NCBI GenBank assembly: GCA_016287075.1
Contig: JAEEVC010000001.1
Location: 108,029 to 172,028, forward strand
Length of the DNA: 64,000 bases
Reading direction: 5' to 3'
Origin: Bacteroidales bacterium
Lineage (GTDB): Bacteria; Bacteroidota; Bacteroidia; Bacteroidales; UBA932
Positions 16,615 through 25,244 of this stretch are shown here, piece after piece. The translations under genes and the position numbers were made by a program. Numbering within the stretch: the stretch's first letter is position 1; every line of letters begins with the position of its first letter. The notes beneath the pieces were generated by a model. It worked only from the letters and a program-made list of their open reading frames with translations. It ran no database searches and was not told the origin of the DNA.

Positions 16615-17487
16615 ATGATCCTGGAGGAAATCACACCGCTGTCCGAAAAGGACTGCCTCTATATCGTGGACCGGCACAAGTCCGAGTTCCAGTTCCCGCT
16701 GCATGCGCACCGGGAGTACGAACTCAACTTTATCGAGAACGGGGCCGGCGTCCGCCGCGTCGTGGGGGACAGCGTGGAGGAGATCGGGCCCTTCGAACTG
16801 ACGCTGATCACTGGAAAGGACCTGGAACATGCCTGGGAACAAGGCCGTTGCACGGCACAGGACGTGCGGGAGATCACCATCCAGTTTTCGCCGGACCTCA
16901 TTTCGGAGGCGACGCTGAACCGCAGCCAGTTTTCGGCCATCCGGAAGATGTTCGCCCGGGCCGAGCAGGGCCTGACCTTCCCGATGAAGACCATCATGAA
17001 GGTCTATTCCCTGCTGGACGCCCTGGCCTCCGAACCGTCTTCCTTCGACCAGTTCCTGCACTTCCTGAAGATCCTCAACGACTTGGCGGAATCCGAGGAG
17101 GCGCGGGTGCTCGCAAGCAGTTCCTTCGCCCACGCCGACCGGGACAAGGAGAGTCGGAGAATATTGAAAGTCAAACAGTTCATATCTGAGCATGCGGCCG
17201 AGGAAATCCGCCTCGAAACCCTCGCCTCGCTGGTCGGGATGGCGCCGTCGGCTTTCAGCCGCTTCTTCCGCCAGCGGACCGGACGGACGGTGGTGGACTA
17301 CATCATCGACGTCCGGCTCGGGAACGCCGCGCGGATGCTCGTGGACACGGCCCAGAACATTTCCGAAATCTGCTACGCCTGCGGATTCAACAACCTTTCG
17401 AACTTCAACCGTATCTTCAAGGCGAAGCGCGGTTACACGCCGCGCGATTTCCGGACCATTTTCCGGAAAAAGCGCGTATTCGTGTAG
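16615..17487 (+). CDS. AraC-family transcriptional regulator
   Basis: 290 residues from the ATG at 16615; the frame is open upstream through the tandem repeat, which is not protein-like. Residues about 20-90 form an AraC-type cupin sensor (FPLHAHREYELNFIENGAG, then GPFELTLITGKDLEHAW). Residues about 185-285 form the two-helix-turn-helix DNA-binding domain (IRLETLASLVGMAPSAFSRFFRQRTGRTVVDYI, then ISEICYACGFNNLSNFNRIFKAKRGYTPRDFR). It sits directly upstream of the mannan locus in the same direction, so it is the best candidate regulator of that locus; a mannan-derived sugar as effector is inference. Confidence 0.93.
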   Translation: MILEEITPLSEKDCLYIVDRHKSEFQFPLHAHREYELNFIENGAGVRRVVGDSVEEIGPFELTLITGKDLEHAWEQGRCTAQDVREITIQFSPDLISEATLNRSQFSAIRKMFARAEQGLTFPMKTIMKVYSLLDALASEPSSFDQFLHFLKILNDLAESEEARVLASSSFAHADRDKESRRILKVKQFISEHAAEEIRLETLASLVGMAPSAFSRFFRQRTGRTVVDYIIDVRLGNAARMLVDTAQNISEICYACGFNNLSNFNRIFKAKRGYTPRDFRTIFRKKRVFV

Positions 17488-17545
17488 GCGGCTGGCCCCG
17501 GGGAAGGCGGATGTCAAGAAAGTATCAATAATTGTTAAATATATA

Positions 17546-17577
17546 TTTGTTACGCACTCCGAATCCTTTTACCTTTG
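17546..17577 (+). promoter_or_regulatory. Promoter of the mannan-utilisation operon
   Basis: TTTG (17546-17549), 20 bp, TACCTTTG (17570-17577): a full Bacteroidota consensus, 28 bp before the first ATG (17606). From here to 41365 all genes are on the plus strand with gaps of a few bases or overlaps, the largest break being about 30 bp on either side of the 47-codon ORF, so this may drive some 24 kb. Confidence 0.7.
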
Positions 17578-17605
17578 CGAGGTAAAGAACGATTCAGACT
17601 GCGTT

Positions 17606-18658
17606 ATGACCCATTCTGTCAAGATCGGGCTCCTTGCCGCCCTTTTCCTGCGTGCGCTGTGCGCCTGTTCGGAGGAGCCCCGCAACACGGAACCGCTCGT
17701 GGATCCCTGGCTCCGTGAGCGGACGCCGGTCAATTTCCGGCTCCAGTCCCAGATCGGCGCCGCGACCATCACCTCCGACTGGCGGAACGACGCGGAGGGG
17801 ACGATCTTCGTGACCCTGATTTCCGGCTCGCTGGACCTCTCCCGCGTGCCTGTCGAGGCCATCGATTTCGCCTATCCGGAGAGCGAATACTGCCCGACGG
17901 CATCCGTCAAGGCGGGCGACACGATCGACCTGTCCGGCGGCAGCGCCAGCATCGTCGTGACTGCCTACAACGGTGAAACGCGCACCTACACGGTTACTTA
18001 CGAGCCTTTTGTGGATGCGGTCGAGGGTGTTTACAAGTTCGTGACCCACTGCTGCTGGCTGTACGGCGGCAACGTGGCGGCCTGGGGCGGCACCCACATC
18101 ATGTCCTTCTTCGACAAGGACTGGAATTTCCCCTCCTCCAACTACAAGTGGGAGGATGACAACACCCTGACCCTCGTCTGCACCGGCGCGGACCCGGAGA
18201 CCGGGGACACGTGGGGAACGGTCCGCAACGATGCGGGCGCCGACGGCAAGTACGCTTCATTCGACAGCAACTGGGGCTCCCTCCAGCATTTCTACCGCTG
18301 CATTCCGGAAGGGGACGGCACCTATTCCACGAAGGCCTCCACGGGTGAAATCACCTTCAAGGGGACCTATACCAGCGCGGAAGGCCAGCAAGTCGAACTG
18401 GAAAAGACCTGCAGCATCTGGCCGGAAGGGGAGTACAGCCCGCTGGCCGAGATCTATGCCGACGCCATCGCGCTCGGCGACGGGACCGACGCGCCCAACG
18501 TCAAGAAACTGACCATTCCCGCGGGGCAGTGCGCCTTCACGTTCAAGTTCCCCCCGGACTACCCGGGTCTGACCGTCCTCGCCTCGTCCGACTATTCCGA
18601 CAAGGACAAGTTCTACAATTATCCGAAGTTCTTCTTCATCCTGGCCGAGAAGCAATGA
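17606..18658 (+). CDS. Surface lipoprotein with the locus-specific C-terminal module
   Basis: 350 residues from the ATG at 17606 (lipid Cys 21 in ALCACSEEP); the open frame upstream overlaps araC in the wrong frame and is excluded. Residues about 40-135 form an Ig-like domain of DUF5018 type (ending TRTYTVTY). Residues about 138-350 form a module with FDKDWNF, KWEDDNTLTL, GADGKYASFD, LQHFYRCIPEG, IPAGQCAFTF and a final FFFILAEKQ. This aligns with modules in the lipoproteins at 31341 and 33482. No catalytic site is evident; a glycan-binding role at the cell surface is inferred from position and lipidation. It is the first gene of the operon and overlaps the GH26 gene by ATGA. Confidence 0.7.
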   Translation: MTHSVKIGLLAALFLRALCACSEEPRNTEPLVDPWLRERTPVNFRLQSQIGAATITSDWRNDAEGTIFVTLISGSLDLSRVPVEAIDFAYPESEYCPTASVKAGDTIDLSGGSASIVVTAYNGETRTYTVTYEPFVDAVEGVYKFVTHCCWLYGGNVAAWGGTHIMSFFDKDWNFPSSNYKWEDDNTLTLVCTGADPETGDTWGTVRNDAGADGKYASFDSNWGSLQHFYRCIPEGDGTYSTKASTGEITFKGTYTSAEGQQVELEKTCSIWPEGEYSPLAEIYADAIALGDGTDAPNVKKLTIPAGQCAFTFKFPPDYPGLTVLASSDYSDKDKFYNYPKFFFILAEKQ

Positions 18659-20085
18659 GACGTTTCCTCCTGCATATCGTTCCGCTGCTGCTTCTGGCCG
18701 CCTGCGGCCGGGAGCCGGAACCAGTGAAACCCGCCGACACCCGCCGCCTCTCCCTGGGGGTGACCGAGGTCGCCGCCGACCCGGAGGGCGGGGCGTTCGA
18801 GATCGCCGTGGACGCGAATTTCGAGTATGCCGTGCGGACGGAGGCGGACTGGATTTCCGAGGACGGGGGCACGCCCGCCCTCCGGCGTTTCCGCTCGGAG
18901 CGGAATCCCTATGCCTCCCCGCGCAGCGCCACCCTCCGCTTCGTCGATGTTTCTGACCGCTATTTCTTCAAGGAAGTGACTGTGACGCAGGGCGTTCCGA
19001 CTTCCGACAAGGTGACGCTCTCCATCGTGGACAAGGAGGCGACTCCCGAAACGAAGGCGCTGTTCGCCCGGCTCTGGGCCGTCGCGGACCAAGGCTGGCT
19101 GTTCGGCCACCACGACGACCTCTGGTATGGCCGCTACTGGTACAATGAGCCCGGCGGATCGGACACGAAGGCCGTCTGCGGGGACTATCCCGGCGTTTTC
19201 AGCGTCGATTTTGCCGAAATCATGGACACCCGCTACAACAATGCGGAGAATGCCATCCGGCGCCGGGTGATCCTGGAAGCCCGCGCCCGGGGCGAGGTCA
19301 TCCTCGCCTGCGCCCATCTGAACAACCCCAAGACCGGCAAGGACGCCTGGGACAATTCCTCGAAGACCGTCGTCTCGGAAATCCTGACGGAGGGTTCCGC
19401 CACCCGGAAGACCTTCCTTTCCTGGCTGGACCGGCTCGCCGTTTTCATGAACGGGCTGAAGGATGCGGAGGGTAAGCTTATCCCCGTGATTTTCAGGCCT
19501 TTCCATGAGCATACCCAGTCCTGGTCCTGGTGGGGCTCGTCCTGTACGGGTGCCAGCGAGTTCATCGGCCTCTGGCAGCTGACGGTCACCTATCTCCGCG
19601 ATACGAAGGGGGTCCACAACCTCCTCTATGCCGTTTCTCCCCAGATGGACGGGATCTATTCCGACGCGAAGGAACGGATCCGCTTCCGCTGGCCGGGGGA
19701 CGATTATGTCGATTTCATCGGCATGGACTGCTACCACGGCGCCAACAACGACGCCTTCACCGAGAACCTCAAGGCGCTCGAAGCCGTCTCCCTTGCCAAG
19801 CGCAAGCCCTGCGGCGTCACCGAGGACGGCCTTGAATCCTTCACCCAGAAGGACTACTGGACGCGCTTCGTCGTCAATCCCACGGAAGGGCGCAGGATCT
19901 CCCTCGTGACGATGTGGCGCAACAAGTATGTCGGCGGCAACGAGTCCGACAAGCATTATTACAGCGTCTATCCCGGGCATCCCTCCGAGGAGGATTTCCG
20001 GAAGATGTACGCCCTGGAGCGGACGCTGTTCAGCAAGGACCTTCCGGACATGTATTCCATGCCGGCGGGCTATCAAGTGCAATAA
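18655..20085 (+). CDS. GH26 endo-beta-1,4-mannanase lipoprotein with BACON domain
   Basis: 476 residues from an ATG overlapping the previous stop (ATGA). Lipid Cys17 (LLLAACGRE). Residues about 31-113 form a BACON-like sandwich; the GH26 barrel follows at about 125-470. Family landmarks are FGHHDDLWYG (150-159), the acid/base motif RPFHE with Glu285 followed by HTQSWSWWG, and the nucleophile region GVTEDG with Glu390. Both catalytic glutamates and the RxxHE pattern are as in known GH26 mannanases. The enzyme would cut internal beta-1,4-mannosyl links outside the cell, being lipid-anchored. The downstream epimerase and GH130 phosphorylase support mannan, rather than another GH26 substrate, as the target. 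Confidence 0.93.
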   Translation: MRRFLLHIVPLLLLAACGREPEPVKPADTRRLSLGVTEVAADPEGGAFEIAVDANFEYAVRTEADWISEDGGTPALRRFRSERNPYASPRSATLRFVDVSDRYFFKEVTVTQGVPTSDKVTLSIVDKEATPETKALFARLWAVADQGWLFGHHDDLWYGRYWYNEPGGSDTKAVCGDYPGVFSVDFAEIMDTRYNNAENAIRRRVILEARARGEVILACAHLNNPKTGKDAWDNSSKTVVSEILTEGSATRKTFLSWLDRLAVFMNGLKDAEGKLIPVIFRPFHEHTQSWSWWGSSCTGASEFIGLWQLTVTYLRDTKGVHNLLYAVSPQMDGIYSDAKERIRFRWPGDDYVDFIGMDCYHGANNDAFTENLKALEAVSLAKRKPCGVTEDGLESFTQKDYWTRFVVNPTEGRRISLVTMWRNKYVGGNESDKHYYSVYPGHPSEEDFRKMYALERTLFSKDLPDMYSMPAGYQVQ

Positions 20086-20100
20086 ACCCTTTTCCATACG

Positions 20101-23100
20101 ATGTCCCATTCCCTGAAACTGTTCCTCCCGCTCGTCTTCGCCCTGCTGCTCGGGGCGGCTGCGCCTCCGGCCGCCGGCCAGGGGCCGCGGACCGTCCGCG
20201 GCAAGGTCGTCGACGAAAGCGGTGAGCCCCTCTACGGCGCGGTCGTGCTGCAGCAGGGGACGTCGAACGGCGTTTCCACCGGCGCGGACGGCACATACGC
20301 CATCCGGATCCCCGCCGCGGCGACCGTCCTCGAGGTTTCGTTCATCGGTTACCGGACCTATGTCCACCGCATCGGCGCCTCGCAGGCGGTGTTCGACGTT
20401 GTCCTGGAGCCGGATGCGAACCTGATGGACGAGGTCGTCGTCACGGCGTTCGCCACCCAGAAGAAGGTGAACGTGACCGGCGCCATCTCCTCGGTCAGCG
20501 GCAGCGATATCCTCGCCGCCCCGGTCTCGAACATCTCCAACGCCCTGATCGGCAACACGCCCGGCGTCTCCGGCCTCCAGACCTCGGGCGAGCCGGGCCG
20601 CAATGCGACGAACCTCTATGTCCGCGGCGTCTCGACCTACGGCACGGCGAGCCCGCTCATCATCATCGACGGGGTCGAGCAGGCCAGCGAGCAGGCGATG
20701 AGCGAGTTCAATGCCATGGACCCGAACGAAATCCAGGGCATCAGCATCCTCAAGGATGCGGCTTCGACGGCCGTCTATGGCGTCCGGGGCGCCAACGGCG
20801 TCGTCATCGTGACGACCCGCCGCGGCGCCCGGGGCCGTCCCGTCATCAGTTTCTCGGGCAATTACGGCCTGACGTCCGCGACCCTGCTGCAGGAAGGCTG
20901 CACCGCCTATGAATACGCCCTCTTCCGCAACGAAGCCATCCGCAACGAGCAGCGGTCCTACCCGGGCAACGAAGGCCTTTCCACCTACATCTTCGACGAT
21001 TACGATCTCTGGAAGTTCAAGAACAACAGGGACTTCACTCCGCAGGAGGTCGAGGCGATGACGGGCCTGACCGCGGAGCAGAAAGCGCAGCTCAACGCCA
21101 CGCCGGCCCTCTACTACGCCGACCACAACCTCTTCAAGGAGCAGTTCGACAGCGTCGCTCCCCAGTACCAGGCGAACCTCAATGTGAGCGGCGGCACGGA
21201 CCGGGTCAAGTATTTCGTCTCCTTCGGCTATTTCCGGCAGGAGGGCATCACCCGGAGCACGCAGTATTACGGGGCTGACACCCGCTCGCTGTTCAACCGC
21301 TATAATTTCCGCTCCAACTTCGACATCCGTCTCGGCGAGCGGACAACCCTCACGGTGAATTCCGCCGGCCAGTTCGGCGAGACGACAGGCCCCGGCAACG
21401 GCGCCGACGCGTACGACCTTTCGGCCCGCTACAAGATCATCATGCAGTACATCTACGACTGCAACCCCTTCATCAGCCCGGGCATCGTGGACGGCCGACT
21501 CATCAGCGGCTTCTCCGGCATCGCCGGCTCGGTCCAGAACCCCCTCGCGACCAAGACCCACAGCAACCTCGGCTTCCAGAACGCCCTGTACAACCTCCTG
21601 AACAGCGGCACGGCGACGATCTATAACAGCCTGCTGGACAATACCCTCCGGCTGACCCACTCGATGGATTACCTCCTGCAGGGGCTTTCCGCCCACGCGA
21701 CGGTTTCCTATCAGGACAATTACAACCGCTACGTGAAATACACCCCCTCGCTGCCGAGCTACTCCATCCAGCGGAACATTGACAACCCGCTCGAATATGA
21801 CTTTTTCGGCGGTTCGATGGGCAGCGGATCCTTCGAGTCCTGGGGCTATTCCAACTGGAACAAGTTCTACATCGACGCTGGCCTGGACTGGGCGGCCTCC
21901 TTCGGCTCCCACAACTGGTCCGCCCTCCTGCTCGGCAAGGCCTCCAAGTACACGATGCCTTCCGACAGCTACCATGTGCCTTCCGGCATCATGGGCTTCG
22001 TCGGCCGCGTCACCTACAACTTCGCCGACCGCTACATGGCGGAGGTCAACCTCGGCTACAACGGCACCGAGCAGTTCGCGGAAGGCCGCCGCTTCGGCCT
22101 CTTCCCGGCCTTCTCGGCCGGCTGGGTGCCGACGCTCGAGCCCTGGTTCCCGAAGAACAACTTCCTGACATTCCTGAAGTTGCGCGCATCCTATGGCGAG
22201 GTCGGCAACGACCAGCTCGGCGCCAGCCGGCGCTACTATTACCTGCCGAGCACCTGGAGCATCAACACCTCCGGCTACTGGCTCGGCGCCGGTGACGGAA
22301 CGGCCCCGAACGCCTACTTCACCGGGGCCGTGGAAGGCAGCCTCGGCAACCCGGACATCACCTGGGAGCGGGCCCGGAAGTCGGATGTGGGCATCGAGTC
22401 CAAGTTCTTCGGCAGCCGCCTGTCCATCGATTTCGACTGGTTCTACGAGTACCGCGACAAGATCCTGACCACCCTCGGAATCATCCCGGGCATCTACGGC
22501 GTCCTGTCCTCGTCGGTCCCGCCGGCCAACGTGGGCATCACGACGAACCGCGGCTACGAACTGGTCCTCGGCTGGTCGGACAAGAAGGGCGACCTGGTCT
22601 ATTCGCTCGGCGCCGACCTCAGTTACTCGCGGAACCATATCGAGTACATGGCCGAGGCGAACAACCCCTATCCCTGGATGAACAAGACCGGCCACATGAT
22701 CGGGCAGCGCTACGGACTCACCTCGGACGGCCTCTTCAACACGCAGGAGGAACTCGACGCCCGCCCTGTGAACACCTACACCGGCAACCTCGCCGCCCTC
22801 GGCGACATCCGCTACAAGAGCCTGGACGGCAACGACGTCATCGACCAGAACGACATCGGCCCGATCGGCTTCCCGAACTACGCCCTCTACCATTTCAATT
22901 TCAAGGCGAAGCTCAGCTGGCGCGGGCTGGACGTCCGGGTGCTCTTCACGGGCAGCAAGGACGGCTCCTACTATCTCCCGAGCGGCTTCACGATCCCGTT
23001 CTTCAAGAGCGCGGGCAACGCCTGGAAGTGGCAGTACGACGGCCGCTGGACCGAGGAGAAATACCTCGCCGGCGAGGAGATAACCTATCCGCGCGCCGCT

Positions 23101-23388
23101 TTCGACGCGACTTCCACCCACAACAATTACCTCGTGAGCGACTACTGGATGAAGTCCACCGACCACATCAAGCTCAAGAACGTCGAGCTCGGCTACACCT
23201 TCGGCTTCGGGAAAAAGGGCCGGGACAGCATCCTGCAGGCTCTCCGGGTCTATGCCAACGCCAACAACATCTACACCTTCCGGAATGCCCTCACCCCCTA
23301 TGGCATCGATCCGGAGACGCGGGACGGCAACACGTATGTCTATCCGCTGACCCGGATCTTCATGGCGGGGATCAGTTTCCGGTTCTAA
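20101..23388 (+). CDS. SusC/RagA-family TonB-dependent transporter (mannan locus, pair 1)
   Basis: 1095 residues. Signal peptide 1-26, carboxypeptidase-regulatory-like domain about 31-103 (VRGKVVDESGEPLYGAVVLQ), TonB box about 108-116 (LMDEVVVTA), plug about 118-235 (LYVRGVSTYG, LIIIDGVEQ, SILKDAASTAVYGVRGANGVVIVTTRRG) and a 22-strand type barrel ending in ISFRF. There is no STN domain, so it is a transporter without a sigma-linked signal function. It would import mannan oligosaccharides cut by the GH26 enzyme. It starts 15 bp after the GH26 stop and its stop overlaps or nearly touches the SusD start. Confidence 0.95.
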   Translation: MSHSLKLFLPLVFALLLGAAAPPAAGQGPRTVRGKVVDESGEPLYGAVVLQQGTSNGVSTGADGTYAIRIPAAATVLEVSFIGYRTYVHRIGASQAVFDVVLEPDANLMDEVVVTAFATQKKVNVTGAISSVSGSDILAAPVSNISNALIGNTPGVSGLQTSGEPGRNATNLYVRGVSTYGTASPLIIIDGVEQASEQAMSEFNAMDPNEIQGISILKDAASTAVYGVRGANGVVIVTTRRGARGRPVISFSGNYGLTSATLLQEGCTAYEYALFRNEAIRNEQRSYPGNEGLSTYIFDDYDLWKFKNNRDFTPQEVEAMTGLTAEQKAQLNATPALYYADHNLFKEQFDSVAPQYQANLNVSGGTDRVKYFVSFGYFRQEGITRSTQYYGADTRSLFNRYNFRSNFDIRLGERTTLTVNSAGQFGETTGPGNGADAYDLSARYKIIMQYIYDCNPFISPGIVDGRLISGFSGIAGSVQNPLATKTHSNLGFQNALYNLLNSGTATIYNSLLDNTLRLTHSMDYLLQGLSAHATVSYQDNYNRYVKYTPSLPSYSIQRNIDNPLEYDFFGGSMGSGSFESWGYSNWNKFYIDAGLDWAASFGSHNWSALLLGKASKYTMPSDSYHVPSGIMGFVGRVTYNFADRYMAEVNLGYNGTEQFAEGRRFGLFPAFSAGWVPTLEPWFPKNNFLTFLKLRASYGEVGNDQLGASRRYYYLPSTWSINTSGYWLGAGDGTAPNAYFTGAVEGSLGNPDITWERARKSDVGIESKFFGSRLSIDFDWFYEYRDKILTTLGIIPGIYGVLSSSVPPANVGITTNRGYELVLGWSDKKGDLVYSLGADLSYSRNHIEYMAEANNPYPWMNKTGHMIGQRYGLTSDGLFNTQEELDARPVNTYTGNLAALGDIRYKSLDGNDVIDQNDIGPIGFPNYALYHFNFKAKLSWRGLDVRVLFTGSKDGSYYLPSGFTIPFFKSAGNAWKWQYDGRWTEEKYLAGEEITYPRAAFDATSTHNNYLVSDYWMKSTDHIKLKNVELGYTFGFGKKGRDSILQALRVYANANNIYTFRNALTPYGIDPETRDGNTYVYPLTRIFMAGISFRF

Positions 23389-23399
23389 TGCCTGACCGT

Positions 23400-25244
23400 A
23401 TGAGAAAGAACGCAATACAGATCCTGACGGCGGCGCTCCTCCTGGGCTCCTGCAGCCTGTTCCTGGAGAAGCCGGACACCACGGGCACCGTGGACCAGGA
23501 AGCCGTGTTCTCCACGGCCAAGAATGCGAAGGCGGCCCTCATGTCCTGTTACCGGAATTCGCTCCGGCACGGCTGGCCGGGGGCCATGGGCATCGGGCAC
23601 AGCACGCTCGGGGCCATCTCCGGCGAGGTGGGCCGCGGAGCCAGCTGGCATGGAAGCTACCATATCTCCCAGCAGGGGCTGTCCGTCAATGGCACAGATG
23701 GTTCCGATGCCGGTGCAGACAATTTCGCCCAGAACTGGGCGGTCATCCGGGAATGCTACCTGGTCCGGGAGAACGTCCAGGCGGTGGCCGACCTCAGCGA
23801 TGCGGAGAAGCAGGTGATGGCCGCCGAGGCGACCGCGCTGGTCGCCTACCGCTACATGGGCATGTTCTACCGCTATGGCGGTGTGCCGATCGTGCGGAAA
23901 TCCTTCGCGGCGACTGACGACCTGTCGGCCGGCCGTGCACCGCTGTCGGAACTCGTTCCCTTTATCACCGGCCTTTGCGACGAAGCGGCGGAAGTCCTTC
24001 CCGTCAAGTGGGACAAGGCCAACACCGGGCGGATGACCAAGGGCGCGGCCCTTGCCATCAAGGCGCGGGTGCTGCAGTTCGCCGCCCGTCCGCTGTTCAA
24101 CAGCGCGACGCCGTATCTGGACAACGGGGAGCACAACGACCTGATCTGCTTCGGAAATGCCGACCGGGAGCGCTGGAAGGACGCCATCGACGCCAATGAA
24201 GCCGTCCTCGCCTGGGCGGTCGATGCCGGGGTCGAGCTGATCAATACCGGCGGCGCCGGGGCGGGAAAACCGAACCCCAACGCCTTCGACGACTATGCCC
24301 GCGCCACGTCGGTCCCTGCCAACCAGGAGATTATCCTGGGCTACAAATTCAACGACACGGGCGGCCAGGACCCGCTGGTGAACTTCATCAACTGTTCCCG
24401 TTACGTGACCTACAACCGCTTCGACACCGACTGCAGCGGCATTCTGACGAACCACCTCGAGCAGTATCTCGATGCGGAGGGCAATGAGATCGACTGGCCG
24501 AAGGTGGGGGACAGCGCGCCGCGGGCGGGCGCCGACTGGGCGGCGAAGGTCGCCATCATCGAGCCGCGCGCCCTCGCCGACATCAAGTTCGGCGGCCATG
24601 ACGCGGCCAATAATCCCGGCGACTACAACTGGCAGAATATCGGCTGGAACAGAGGCGGTTACGCCGCCGACAAGAACAAGGCGTCCGTCTTCCCGAATCC
24701 GATCAGCGTCGAGAAGGGCTGCGGCGAACGCACCAAATTCTTCTACCACGCCGGCGGGCGGACCTGGTTCGAGCCGCCGCTGTTCCGCCTCGCCGAGACC
24801 TACCTGAACCTGGCGGAGGCCTACAATGAATACGGGAATCCGGACCGCGCGCTCGAGAATCTCAACAAGGTCCACAACCGCGCCGGCCTGCCCGCCGTCA
24901 CGGAACGCGACCCGGAGAAACTGCGGGCCATGATCCAGCGGGAATTCGCCGTGGAACTCTTCCAGGAGAGCCACCGGTATTTCGACGTGAAGCACTGGAA
25001 GCGGGCGGACATCGCCGACGGCATCTGCGGCGGCCCGATGCGCATGCTCCAGTTCAGCATCAAGAATGACGACAGCGTGGTCTGGCCTTATGCGGCGAAA
25101 TGGGTGGAATACTGGTGGGATTCGGTCGTCTATACCTCCTATTGGAGCGACGCGATGTTCCTGGAACCGTTCCCGCAGCTCGAGATCAACAAGGGGACCC
25201 TTACCCAGAACCCCGGTTATGACGCAAAAGGAGGGAATGTATGA
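23400..25244 (+). CDS. SusD-family nutrient-binding lipoprotein (mannan locus, pair 1)
   Basis: 614 residues from the ATG at 23400 (MRKNAIQILTAALLLGSCSL, lipid Cys18). Another ATG at 23388, overlapping the SusC stop, would add four residues (MPDR) and cannot be ruled out. SusD hallmarks: VAYRYMGMFYRYGGVPIV in the TPR part, FRLAETYLNLAEAYNEYGNPDRALENLNKVHNRAG (two adjoining segments) and the C-terminal FAVELFQESHRYFDVKHWK. It partners the SusC encoded just before it. The stop overlaps the start of the next SusC by ATGA, showing tight translational coupling between the two pairs. Confidence 0.93.
   Translation: MRKNAIQILTAALLLGSCSLFLEKPDTTGTVDQEAVFSTAKNAKAALMSCYRNSLRHGWPGAMGIGHSTLGAISGEVGRGASWHGSYHISQQGLSVNGTDGSDAGADNFAQNWAVIRECYLVRENVQAVADLSDAEKQVMAAEATALVAYRYMGMFYRYGGVPIVRKSFAATDDLSAGRAPLSELVPFITGLCDEAAEVLPVKWDKANTGRMTKGAALAIKARVLQFAARPLFNSATPYLDNGEHNDLICFGNADRERWKDAIDANEAVLAWAVDAGVELINTGGAGAGKPNPNAFDDYARATSVPANQEIILGYKFNDTGGQDPLVNFINCSRYVTYNRFDTDCSGILTNHLEQYLDAEGNEIDWPKVGDSAPRAGADWAAKVAIIEPRALADIKFGGHDAANNPGDYNWQNIGWNRGGYAADKNKASVFPNPISVEKGCGERTKFFYHAGGRTWFEPPLFRLAETYLNLAEAYNEYGNPDRALENLNKVHNRAGLPAVTERDPEKLRAMIQREFAVELFQESHRYFDVKHWKRADIADGICGGPMRMLQFSIKNDDSVVWPYAAKWVEYWWDSVVYTSYWSDAMFLEPFPQLEINKGTLTQNPGYDAKGGNV

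Noticed and set aside
18619..23415. A very long open frame on the minus strand (about 1,600 codons) opposite the GH26, SusC and SusD genes
   Set aside because: It is an antisense shadow: GC-rich third positions leave the opposite strand without stops. The protein is low in complexity, rich in Val, Arg and Asp, and shows no domain, while the plus-strand genes have full family signatures.
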